A stretch of 64,000 nucleotides of DNA from Schizophyllum amplum. Its lineage: Eukaryota; Basidiomycota; Agaricomycetes; Agaricales; Schizophyllaceae. This document shows, piece after piece, positions 46,637-56,343 of this stretch (the stretch's first letter is position 1; each line of letters starts with the position of its first letter). The notes beneath the pieces were generated by a model. The model ran no database searches. It was not told where the DNA came from and worked only from the letters and a program-made list of their open reading frames with translations. The translations under genes were made by a program, and so were the position numbers. The stretch lies in assembly GCA_007026445.1 (NCBI GenBank), contig VDMD01000001.1, positions 4,464,001 through 4,528,000 on the forward strand, given 5' to 3'.

Positions 46637-49478
46637 ATGTCGGTCTCTATTTCTACTTCCTCTCGCACGGCTCATGTATCTGAGCCCCTTACTCCAGGCG
46701 ACCGTCTCTTGACTGCGCCGGGCTCCCTAACGGAGACCCACACGCGCCTCGTCGATGGCCGCGTCCAGCGCGTCTACACCCATCTCTGGCCATCTTACCG
46801 GGCCTTCTGGCTTGAGAGCGCCGCCCGTCACGCGATGCATGAGTACCTCGTCTTTGAGGATGAGCGCTACACGTTCCACGACGCCCACGAGCGAGTGCTG
46901 CGGATCGCGGGTCTACTGGGCAAGGTGTACGGCGTGAACAAGGGTTCGTGCATTGGGTGTGCAGTGCGGTGTGGTGACAGAGTAGGATGTGACGTCCCAC
47001 AGGCAACCGTGTCGGTATCGTCAGCCGGAACTATCCCGAATTCGTGTTTGCCTTCTGGGCGGCGCAGTTGCTAGGCGCGGTAGCCGTTTGCCCGAATGCG
47101 TACGTTATTTTCTAGCGTGCTCGTTCACTACGCGCGTTCGCTAACCAAATCTTTAGATGGCTGCCCGTCGACGTAGTGACGCACTGCCTCTGCGTGACCG
47201 ACTGCAAGGTCATCCTGCTAGATGGCGAGCGCGCCCAAAGTCTGGAGCCCTCGGTCGCCCGCATCAAGAAGGATGCAGGATGCGTCGAGATGCTCGTATT
47301 CCGTGGAGGCCCCGACGCGTCCAAGGGTACTGCATGCAACTCGTCCAAGGGCTTGGTGCGCCTCGAAGACGTGCTTCGCGCCTACGGCGACGATGGGAGA
47401 AGCGTCCTGCAGCAGGATCCTAAGGTCGAGCCGGAAGATAACGCGACGGTCATGTTCACTTCTGGCACGGTAAGCCATTGCGATCTCCGTGATATAGTTC
47501 GTGGCTCATACGAATTTGCAGACCGGTCTGCCTAGTACGCCTTCCTTTTTCTCCCCTACTCAATATTGACCACGACGTTCACATCACAATAGAGGGCGTT
47601 CTCAGCTCCCAGCGCGCTGGGCTGACGAACATCTTCAACGTACGTTTACCTGGCCGAGCTACCTCATCGAGCTGACCCTTTTTTGGTGCAGATATTATGT
47701 GGGAGCCTGAAAGACATGCTCCGGAACGGTCTCATCGACGCTGTCCCGCGGGCCATCGACTTTCCCGAGCCGCGCACGGTGTCGCTTATCGCGATTCCTT
47801 TTTTCCATGTTTGTCAGAGCCATTTTGCTAGGATTTCTCTCGTGCTGAATTGCCATCTTTTCTCAGGTAACCGGCCTGCAGAGCATCCTGGTGATTCATC
47901 AAGATCATGTTTTGTGGCGATGAATTTGACTAACGTTCATGCAGTTCATGACGACGTTCATGGGCAACAAGTTGGTTCTGATGAGGAGGTGGAATGTACG
48001 TGCAGATACTTCTCTACTTTCTGTGATTATCTGCTTACGTAGAGCAGCCCGAGGAAGGAGCACGGTACGCTTTTTGATTGACAAGTGGTCAAATACTCGG
48101 ACATTGATATACGGCAGTCTCATCCTGAAAGAGAAGGTCACGACTGTCGGCGGGTGAGTGGGCTCGTCAGTCGCTACGTCTCATATGATCACATTTCATC
48201 CGATTTGACCACTGACGTCTTCTATCAGAGTCCCTTCCGTCGTCTCCGACATTGTCAACCTCGCCGAGAACGGTCCTCTCAAGGGCTACCCCCTTCAAGG
48301 TACCTCAGTAGGCGGCGCGGCCTCACCACGCGCGCTCATCGACAGGACATCGAAGATGTTTCCTGGGGTGTCAATGTGAGGAAGAGGTTAGCTTGCTGCT
48401 TGTTGGCGTCTACTGATATATGCTCCCTCTTCAGAGGTTCGGGCTATGGGATGACGGAGACGAATTCGGTGGCAGTGGGTTCTGGTGCGTGTTCACTCAC
48501 CAGAAAATCGTTGTTGACGCTGATGCTACGCGGAATAGTTGGGAACGAATTTGTGACGAAGCCGAGCGCATGGTAAGACTGCCATCCATTCATGACTTGT
48601 TCGGAACTCAAGGACCTCTCAGCGGCGTGGCCACACCCGTGAATGACGTCCTGATCGTCGACCCGGATACGATGGAGGTGTGCAGACCCGGAGCGCAGGG
48701 AGAGGTCTGGCTTCGCGGACCGAACATAATGAAGGTAAGGGGCCGACTAGAGGTTCAGAGATCCCGTCGAGTGTTCTCACAAATTCGCAGTGCTATTGGA
48801 AAGACGAGGCCGCAACTGCGAAAGTACGTGAGCTACCATGCATATGTATTCAACGGTTATTGAGAGGGTTGCTGTAGGCAATCACGAAGGATGGCTTCAT
48901 GCGCACGGGCGACTTGGGCGTCATGGATGCTGAAGGATTCCTCTATATTCGTGACCGACGTGAGTGCCCGGTTTCCTTCAAGTGAACTCGCAGCTGAACG
49001 CGTTATGCAGTGAAGGACATCATCATCCGCGGCGGTGAGAATATCGACTCCTCGATGGTGGAGAATGCCATCCATGCGGATGAGGGCGTGCTTGAGGCCG
49101 CCGCCGTGGCTGTCCCGGATGACCGCTTGGGCGAGCTCGTGGCGGTGGTCGTAGCTGTCAAGGAAGGCGAGTCACTCTATTGCAATGCTGTTCCCTCTCG
49201 CTGACGGTAAATAGCGCATCGCGGGCGCGTTACTGAGGAGGGCTTGATCCAGTTGGCAAAGACAAAGTAAGGGTATTCGACTGACCGACCGACTCGCCTG
49301 CTCATCAGAATACAGACTACCGCGATTTGCTGTCCCCGTCATGATTCTCCTGCAATATAACCCACTGGAGCGGAACGCATCCTTGAAGCCGCTGAAGACC
49401 GCATTGCGAAAGGTGGCGCAAGCCGAATGGGAGCGCCGTGGCCGAGTGCCCAAGGTCGTGCAGGACTCGAAACTATGA
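46637..49478 (+). CDS. Acyl-CoA synthetase / AMP-dependent ligase (ANL superfamily)
   Basis: An adenylate-forming enzyme that activates a carboxylic acid with ATP and transfers it to CoA. Starts at ATG 46637. Motifs in order: S-G-T-T-G-L-P-K-G-V (phosphate loop, assembled from three exons at 47460-47600), the G-Y-G-M-T-E-T motif near 48435, D-G-F-M-R-T-G-D-L-G near 48895, R-D-R-V-K-D-I-I-I-R-G-G-E-N-I near 48950-49035 (hinge and C-domain), and a C-terminal catalytic Lys region R-N-A-S-L-K-P-L-K near 49375. The product is about 570 residues. Many short introns; I traced the exons through and they stay in frame. The substrate (medium/long-chain or aromatic acid) is not decidable. Stop at 49476-49478. 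The next gene, PRSK member 5, follows within 200 bp in the same direction. Confidence 0.9.
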
Positions 49479-49673
49479 AGGCTTGATGTACAATCGGTAG
49501 AATTATGTATATACGAACGAATGCGAGATAGTAGGCAAGACTGTGTGGGCGGGCGACTTGAAGTTCAAGTACTTAGAATGAAAGCCAACGCTGGAAAATC
49601 TCACGCGTGGCCGGCAGCGTCATTTCGGCAAACGGCCCGAAACTGTTCATTCCCTTCCTCCCCCATCTTCACG

Positions 49674-50471
49674 ATGAGCCTGCGCACCGTCTCTTCTACA
49701 TTACGGACAATAACAAGGAGGACGACAGCGTGTCTCCGCCAGCGTCCAACTCTTTCTGCCCCCGCCCTATCACAGCGACCATATGCCAGGCAATACGCGT
49801 ATTACGCGCCGCGTCCGCCAGGTATCATGCCGAGGCTGCTGTACCGTAATGACGGGGCTCCTCGCTCAAAGAAAGTCGGACTGGTAACCGGTGCGTGCTA
49901 CATTGACGCAACAATTAGTACTGACGCGCTCGCTGCAGCTCTGCTGGCCCTCGCAGGCGCCGGCATCGTCGTGATGCTTATGGAGGGCGTCTACGATCTC
50001 GAGGTCGAGAACTCCGCGCTCCTGAGCCTCATCCTCCTGATCCGCGTCGACACCTATTACTCCTCTATTGACTTCGACGATGACAACGCCATCCTCGAGC
50101 ACCTCCACCGCATACTCGGCGCGCTCTTCGAGCCCGAGTCCGCTCCCGCGATCGAGGCAATTATAGACGCCTTGCGAAACGCGGATCCAGGACTACGTCG
50201 CCGCGCGCTCGACATCGTGCGGGACTCTACGCACGAGATACACCAGCTCCTGCAGCGGCTGGACACGGACGTTGAGCAGGACCCGGCGGTGGACCTCATC
50301 CTGATCGCCATCGACGTGCAGTACGCGGCGCACTCGGTCTTGCAGAAGATAGTCGACTCGGAGGCTATGGATGTGGCCCTGCGTAACATCGTCGAGACTG
50401 CGGTCAAGCACCGGCCACCGCCGAAGGAGAAGGAGAAAGCGAAGGACTCGGAGTACGAGCTGGTTGCATGA
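49674..50471 (+). CDS. PRSK family member 5 (unrecognised, best mitochondrial leader)
   Basis: Starts at ATG 49674 (MSLRTVSSTLRTITRRTT), a Ser/Thr/Arg amphipathic leader without acidic residues, typical of mitochondrial import. The family motif L-Y-R-N-D-G-A-P-R-S-K-K-V-G-L-V-T-G follows about 55 residues later. Here a 48-nt intron (GTGCGTG...CTGCAG) at the family position would join to A-L-L-A-L-A-G-A-G-I-V-V-M-L-M-E-G-V, a membrane helix; since 48 is a multiple of three the frame is open either way. The C-terminal domain is acidic and helical with little similarity to other members. It ends D-S-E-Y-E-L-V-A-stop at 50471. The other members lie 12-21 kb away on the minus strand; this one is separate and on the plus strand. 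Confidence 0.7.
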   Translation: MSLRTVSSTLRTITRRTTACLRQRPTLSAPALSQRPYARQYAYYAPRPPGIMPRLLYRNDGAPRSKKVGLVTGACYIDATISTDALAAALLALAGAGIVVMLMEGVYDLEVENSALLSLILLIRVDTYYSSIDFDDDNAILEHLHRILGALFEPESAPAIEAIIDALRNADPGLRRRALDIVRDSTHEIHQLLQRLDTDVEQDPAVDLILIAIDVQYAAHSVLQKIVDSEAMDVALRNIVETAVKHRPPPKEKEKAKDSEYELVA

Positions 50472-50852
50472 CTTTGTCGGTGCGTGTTTTCGAATTTTCT
50501 GCTCGAGGTCTTTACTGACGGTGATGTAACGAAGTTTAGACTCCACAACAGTGACAGCAAAAGTATATCAGTTGCGCATGTCGGTAGCATATCTCTTGCA
50601 TAATAACATTTGGCAATTGTGGCGAGCCACAATGTAACCAGGACGTCGTCGTGACGGTGAACTGCGGCAGACATTCTGCGACGGTGTATTCCATGCACTT
50701 GTGTGAGTTTAGGATGGTCAGCGTGCTATGCGCGTGTTTGGATAAAGTCAGTGAGGCAAGAGATTCCAGAAATACCTCGCGCCGTTCCCATTGTTTCGCT
50801 GTCATGCTTCCTGCAGGCATGCGGGTATGTGGGATTGCATAAGTGCGGTTCA
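50472..50852. other. Spacer between PRSK member 5 and the palindrome
   Basis: About 380 bp of non-coding sequence, including the 3' flank of the PRSK gene. Similarity to the palindrome right arm begins only at 50853. Confidence 0.4.
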
Positions 50853-50989
50853 AAGGAGTACGATCTCAATCAAAACGTGGCTAAGTATATTACTGTACAA
50901 TTCGAAAGAGGAACAGGCATAACGGACACGCGAACAGGTACGGATTCGACAAGGTGCGACTACTTTGAAGTTTGAGTCGATTCACCTCA

Positions 50990-51495
50990 CTAGTTCTGCA
51001 CAACATAGTTGGGGCAGTTCCACGAAACTGGGTCGCTGGCAAAAAAGAGATGTTAGTGCCGTCACGCAAGAGATGATACTTGTAAGGCAGCGAAGAACGC
51101 ACTCGGTTCGCTTGCAATCAGCCAGCTTCTTCACGTAGTACCTGCCGTTACCAAACAGCAGGGTGATCCGATGCTTTGCAGTAGAAACCAAGTGAGCAAG
51201 CTTGCATAAAGTTCTGCACTAGGAGCGACTCACTCCACCGGCCGACCCATCTTGAAAACTATAGAACTGGCCGACGTAGCGGACGTCCCCTTCCGTGAAC
51301 GACCAGTTGCCCTGCTCGTTGTAAGAAATCATGACGGAATAATAGCTAGCTTGGACCGCCAACGTACGTCGTAGACGGAGGTCAGCTGAGTCGTAGGACC
51401 ATCATCGTCCTTGAGTGCGACGGTGTAACGGGTGGCCTGTGGCACAATCAGACAGGTTTGTGGACGGCATGAACGACGACAAAACGTACAGGCAT
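50990..51495 (-). CDS. Small unrecognised protein, palindrome copy L
   Basis: Five tiny exons. It starts at ATG 51495 (MP, then an intron) and the remaining exons give A-T-R-Y-T-V-A-L-K-D-D-D-G, then N-W-S-F-T-E-G-D-V-R-Y-V-G-Q-F-Y-S-F, then H-R-I-T-L-L-F-G-N-G-R-Y-Y-V-K-K-L, and end P-V-S-W-N-C-P-N-Y-V-V-Q-N-stop at 50990. About 90 residues, rich in aromatic and beta-branched residues, two Cys, no signal peptide: probably a small beta-sheet protein. Same coding sequence as the copy at 53233; the one difference in the gene is within an intron. A TATA box lies at 51588-51595. No family recognised. Confidence 0.68.
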
Positions 51496-51587
51496 CGTTG
51501 GCGAACAGGTAGGGCGGTTTGCTTGGAGACAAGGGGGCTGCGGAGGGGCAGTGGAACTTGTTGGTAAGCTCGACATCCCGACGAGGG

Positions 51588-51595
51588 TTTATATA
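51588..51595 (-). promoter_or_regulatory. TATA box, small gene copy L
   Basis: TATATAAA, about 93 bp upstream of the start, mirrored exactly in the right arm. Confidence 0.65.
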
Positions 51596-52307
51596 GGGCA
51601 GGCAAGCGTGGCGCAGCGCGCACTAAGCGCCAACATGACGATGTGGATGGGCATAGGTTGCAGCATCGGTCGCGACCCAAGCCCTCAGCCCTCGCCTTCT
51701 CTGCCCTTCGTGAGCTGAGGCGCCACAATTCACTGTGTTGGCACCCACCATCAAGTCCTTGAGCTGTGCAGAAAGCGTCACGGTCGGCGCCTTTTTGCAA
51801 GCACGCACCCCAAAGATTACCCATCTGCAGACACAGACGATGCTTCGCTATTCAATGTCTTGCTAAAGCTGTTGAAGGCGGGTCGAGGGCAGGCGCGAAC
51901 CACGCGGCCTTCTCGAGCAATGGAAGGGGTGTTCAGGTCCCGGTAGACTTGACAAGCGGCGCCTGCATTGAAGATCATAAGCCCATCCAGTATTCTCAAT
52001 GAAGTTTGGACAGGCGCCCACCTTTGGGGAAAGAACTCGAAGCTCTGAGTCTTAGCGCGCGATGAAAGAAAAGGTGACTTGCCCTGTCAGTTCCCACGTA
52101 TAGTGTGCGGGACCGATCCCGGCACGGAGCATGAAGCGCTGAGGTCGTGTCCTGCGAGTAGAAGAAGCAGGCAACTCACCAGAACAGACGACGCCGTGGG
52201 CGCAGCCAGTGCTTGTGCATGTTGACATCGGTCTATAACCGCCTGATCCGGGACACGCGGCTGATGAACGTGGAAGTCAGGTTCGTCATTCATCCACCAC
52301 TCATCCA

Positions 52308-52420
52308 TCTACTTATTGGGTCTCTTTTCGGCCGGTTTCTAGACGGTAAGTAGTGCTAGTGCCAGTGGTGCTCGAGTTCCTGGTTTTGTGCCGAAAGGGA
52401 AGAATCTCATCAGCCGCGTG
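52308..52420. other. 113-bp asymmetric centre of the palindrome
   Basis: This unpaired core separates the two arms. Its right edge carries TCATCAGCCGCGTGT (52407-52421), a direct repeat of 52461-52475 inside the right arm. The arm homology starts exactly at the last base of this 15-mer, so it marks the copying junction. Confidence 0.85.
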
Positions 52421-53132
52421 TGGATGAGTGGTGGATGAATGACGAACCTGACTTCCACGTTCATCAGCCGCGTGTCCCGGATCAGGCGGTTATAGACCGA
52501 TGTCAACATGCACAAGCACTGGCTGCGCCCACGGCGTCGTCTGTTCTGGTGAGTTGCCTGCTTCTTCTACTCGCAGGACACGACCTCAGCGCTTCATGCT
52601 CCGTGCCGGGATCGGTCCCGCACACTATACGTGGGAACTGACAGGGCAAGTCACCTTTTCTTTCATCGCGCGCTAAGACTCAGAGCTTCGAGTTCTTTCC
52701 CCAAAGGTGGGCGCCTGTCCAAACTTCATTGAGAATACTGGATGGGCTTATGATCTTCAATGCAGGCGCCGCTTGTCAAGTCTACCGGGACCTGAACACC
52801 CCTTCCATTGCTCGAGAAGGCCGCGTGGTTCGCGCCTGCCCTCGACCCGCCTTCAACAGCTTTAGCAAGACATTGAATAGCGAAGCATCGTCTGTGTCTG
52901 CAGATGGGTAATCTTTGGGGTGCGTGCTTGCAAAAAGGCGCCGACCGTGACGCTTTCTGCACAGCTCAAGGACTTGATGGTGGGTGCCAACACAGTGAAT
53001 TGTGGCGCCTCAGCTCACGAAGGGCAGAGAAGGCGAGGGCTGAGGGCTTGGGTCGCGACCGATGCTGCAACCTATGCCCATCCACATCGTCATGTTGGCG
53101 CTTAGTGCGCGCTGCGCCACGCTTGCCTGCCC

Positions 53133-53140
53133 TATATAAA
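53133..53140 (+). promoter_or_regulatory. TATA box, small gene copy R
   Basis: TATATAAA about 93 bp upstream of ATG 53233. Confidence 0.65.
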
Positions 53141-53232
53141 CCCTCGTCGGGATGTCGAGCTTACCAACAAGTTCCACTGCCCCTCCGCAGCCCCCTTGTC
53201 TCCAAGCAAACCGCCCTACCTGTTCGCCAACG

Positions 53233-53738
53233 ATGCCTGTACGTTTTGTCGTCGTTCATGCCGTCCACAAACCTGTCTGATTGTGCCACAGGCCACCCGT
53301 TACACCGTCGCACTCAAGGACGATGATGGTCCTACGACTCAGCTGACCTCCGTCTACGACGTACGTTGGCGGTCCAAGCTAGCTATTATTCCGTCATGAT
53401 TTCTTACAACGAACAGGGCAACTGGTCGTTCACGGAAGGGGACGTCCGCTACGTCGGCCAGTTCTATAGTTTTCAAGATGGGTCGGCCGGTGGAGTGAGT
53501 CGCTCCTAGTGCAGAACTTTATGCAAGCTTGCTCACTTGGTTTCTACTGCAAAGCATCGGATCACCCTGCTGTTTGGTAACGGCAGGTACTACGTGAAGA
53601 AGCTGGCTGATTGCAAGCGAACCGAGTGCGTTCTTCGCTGCCTTACAAGTATCATCTCTTGCGTGACGGCACTAACATCTCTTTTTTGCCAGCGACCCAG
53701 TTTCGTGGAACTGCCCCAACTATGTTGTGCAGAACTAG
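53233..53738 (+). CDS. Small unrecognised protein, palindrome copy R
   Basis: Same five-exon gene as 50990-51495. ATG 53233 is followed after one codon by an intron (GTACGT...CACAG). Exons end at GTACGT (after V-Y-D), GTGAGT (after S-A-G-G) and GTGCGT (after K-R-T) donors, and the stop TAG is at 53736-53738. The second intron acceptor region differs by one base from copy L (gaacag versus gagcag), leaving the AG intact. All exons splice in frame, supporting a real gene. Predicted product about 90 residues, aromatic-rich, cytosolic. Having two copies may raise dosage. Function unknown. Confidence 0.68.
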
Positions 53739-54074
53739 TGAGGTGAATCGACTCAAACTTCGAAGTAGTCGCACCTTGTCGAATCCGTACCTGTTCGCGT
53801 GTCCGTTATGCCTGTTCCTCTTTCGAACTGTACAGTAATATACTTAGCCACGTTTTGATTGAGATCGTACTCCTTATAGCCCTTGTCGAACAATGCCTGT
53901 ACAAAAACGCCAAAAAGTGACCGTTTAGTGTGGAAATTTGATTCCGTGTCACGTGCGGTCTTTTCAGACCCGATGCCATTGCCAATTACTTACAAGCAAA
54001 TACAATCTCGCGTTGTCACTTGAGCGCGCTGCCTCATTCTCACTCATATCACTACTCACTCGCGTCTGTTCAAG

Positions 54075-55333
54075 ATGAGTCACTTTGACGACCTCACTAA
54101 GCTCCCCCAAACTCGTTTTAGCTGGCGATTTCAGAAAGACGAATTTGCCGTATGGAAGGCTCTGCATTCGACCCTTCTTGCCATGGGTTATGTTCTTTGG
54201 CCGTACTCCACGTCTTTCAAGATGGATGATGAAGTCTCGCGTAATGCAAAACACGTCTTTCCAAACGGATACTTGCTCGCTACGCCTTTACGTGGAATCG
54301 ACGGCCCTGTCTTCACCGTCGAAGCGCTACGCTTCTGGGACACGGTACGTTGTCAACATTTGTCCCAATTTTGGAGCTCATACTCCGTCGCAAGACCCCT
54401 TTCAACTGTATCGCCCGCACGCCCGACGGCCACGATGCCGTCATCCGCGTCATGGCTACCGGCGACGACGGGCGCGAACAGCTCAATATCTGGCGCGACC
54501 TGGCTACCGCGCCTCACGCTCTTCTGAGCAGCAATCATACGCTCCCTCTTTGGCGAGAGATAGACATAGGCAACATAACACTGGGTGTCTTCCCTCGTGT
54601 AGCCGAATGTATGGACATCGCCTATTCTCGGGGGTCTCAGAACTCCGTTGGTGACATCCTGGACATGATTATGCAGGCCCTCGAAGTGAGCTATCTGTTT
54701 ACTTGTGTGCACGGAGCTCACAACGCGCTTTAGGGTCTCGCTTTCATCCACAGCCTAAGGATCGCGCATCGAGTGAGTTCCCGACTCGCCTGCTTCTTCG
54801 TGTGGCGTGGCCGCTAACAGCGTGCTTCGCTGCAGGACGCGTTCAAATCCAACTTTGTGGTCCAATTCTTCCCCGAGTCGCTGAAGGCAGGCACGGTACC
54901 GGTCTACAAACCGCGCGTCTACCTGATCGACTTCGAAGCCGCCATCCGATTCCCTGAGGGCTGCCCCCCTTGCGAGCGTGTCTGTACAGGGCTCCCTCTC
55001 GCTGGTTCGCTGCTCGAGGCCGAGCTCTATACGCGCAAGATGATTCCAGAAATGCAGAACAATGAGCCGTACGATCCGTTCAAGTTGGATGTTTGGCAGC
55101 TGGGGCAGTCATTCGTCGATTTCAACGTGCGTTTGTGAGGTCCAGCGCTCGCACCCGCTGACATGATCTTTCAGTCCACCCTTGAACCTGTAGAGGAAGT
55201 GCTCAATTGTATGGCGGAAATGGATCCTGCGGAGCGCTTGACCGCTGGCGAGGCGTTGTCTCGTCTGCGCGCGTATGTCGAATCGGTGCCACCGAAGTCC
55301 CTCTTGATACCCCCCGTTGTGTACCAGTTGTAG
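54075..55333 (+). CDS. Degenerate protein kinase-like protein (pseudokinase features)
   Basis: Starts at ATG 54075 (MSHFDDLTKLPQTRFSWRF). After intron 1 the beta-3 strand reads D-A-V-I-R-V, so the usual ATP-anchoring Lys is Arg. The catalytic loop is H-R-D-A-F-K-S-N-F, joined over an intron near 54775/54838, with HRD and Asn kept. The metal motif is L-I-D-F-E instead of D-F-G. No A-P-E motif is seen; instead K-L-D-V-W-Q-L-G aligns with the usual D-x-W-S-x-G. The C-terminal helices end M-D-P-A-E-R-L-T-A-G-E-A-L (subdomain XI). About 340 residues, five exons. Such kinase-like genes are numerous in Agaricomycetes. Catalysis is doubtful; a scaffold or allosteric role is possible. Confidence 0.78.
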
Positions 55334-56343
55334 TCCTGTTCACATACTTATCGACGCGAGGGAAGTAGAGACCAGTGACCGCAACAAGCAAGCATCCATG
55401 AACCTGCAGCCCACGTCGTAGCGTGTCTCGAGTCAATTGTAGATCTACGGACGTTATACTTGCATGCACATATGAACAGTTATGAACCAACGAGTAATCG
55501 GGCCCTTGAGGATTAGAAACGACTTGAGGACATTCACAGGCGCCTTGGGTCTTGGTGACGATCTGTGTGAGTTTGACGTCGTGGAGAAGAATTGAATTAA
55601 AGCAGTGATACCTTTAGGCCTTGCACTTCATGCACCTATGTGAATCCTTCGTTTGGAAGGACTAGTGCGTCGTGGTTGTGTGCTGATCCATTTCTGGAAA
55701 ATTCTTTGACGGAAAATCCACGGGAGGAGCAGTCCCTGGGCCTGAGCAGTCCTAGCACTGAGCAGCTCTGAGCAGTCCTTGATATGTGACAGCTGGTGTG
55801 ACCTGGGCGTGATCAGAACTTGCGACCTGCGCTGACCTACACCGACGTACAGTGGCCAACAACTTGTCTGTTGGCTTTCCCACAAATATCCAGATCCTAT
55901 TGCCCCCTTCCTTCGAGTGCTCGGGACTACTTCAAATGAATGCGGCTGGACATTGACTGGCCCGCCTGTCGAAATTCAGGACGTTATTTGCGAACTTTGT
56001 ATTGGAATGCTCTCCCTCGGTCACCCTCTTCGACGTTAGCTGGGCCTATCTTACGCAGCAGCTGTCAACAACCCGCCATACGTTCGTATACACGTTATCC
56101 GTCAACAGCACGAGCCATACTTCTAGCGACATTGACGTTAGCAGGTATCAGAAGGTGGCGTATCCTAGATGCTCGACAGAGCAGGCGCTCTAGTATTCCC
56201 GGGGTCAGACGCGGTGACTTTGACTACAATTTACGTGGCATAGCTTCCCCGCAAGCCCCTCTAGAGCCGAAGGACCCATAAAAGTGCGTCGTCCACGGTC
56301 CACTGCATCTCTGCTCTTGCCTGTCGGCGCTCTTATCATCATT
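55334..56343. other. Intergenic stretch with short GAGCAGTCC repeats
   Basis: About 1 kb between two plus-strand genes. At 55727-55778 the motif GAGCAGTCC occurs three times plus one variant (GAGCAGCTC). No gene is visible. The promoter of the downstream gene must lie at the right end. Confidence 0.5.

Larger units (their letters stand above)
50853..52307. repeat. Left arm of a 1455-bp near-perfect inverted repeat
   Basis: Position x on this arm is the complement of position 104728-x on the right arm (52421-53875) with no insertions or deletions that I can see. Three mismatches were noted: 50900/53828, 50966/53762 and 51315/53413. Outside 50853/53875 the similarity ends at once, and there is no target-site duplication. 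Each arm carries one copy of a small gene and its promoter. Confidence 0.95.
52421..53875. repeat. Right arm of the 1455-bp inverted repeat
   Basis: Reverse complement of 50853-52307 with at least three single-base differences. The small gene on this arm is transcribed outward, away from the centre, so the two gene copies are head-to-head over about 1.7 kb of palindromic DNA. Confidence 0.95.

Noticed and set aside
14259..49478. Secondary-metabolite gene cluster (monooxygenases, NmrA-like proteins, SDR, CoA ligase)
   Set aside because: No polyketide synthase, peptide synthetase, terpene cyclase or other core enzyme is present, and the oxidoreductases are spread over 35 kb among unrelated genes.
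52420..52641. Mirrored 70-codon frames near the palindrome centre
   Set aside because: They exist in both arms only because the DNA is duplicated. One of them has no ATG, and there is no splice or motif support.
50853..53875. Palindrome considered as a transposon with long terminal inverted repeats
   Set aside because: The 113-bp centre has no transposase, there is no target-site duplication, and the junction has the microhomology of a fold-back duplication instead.
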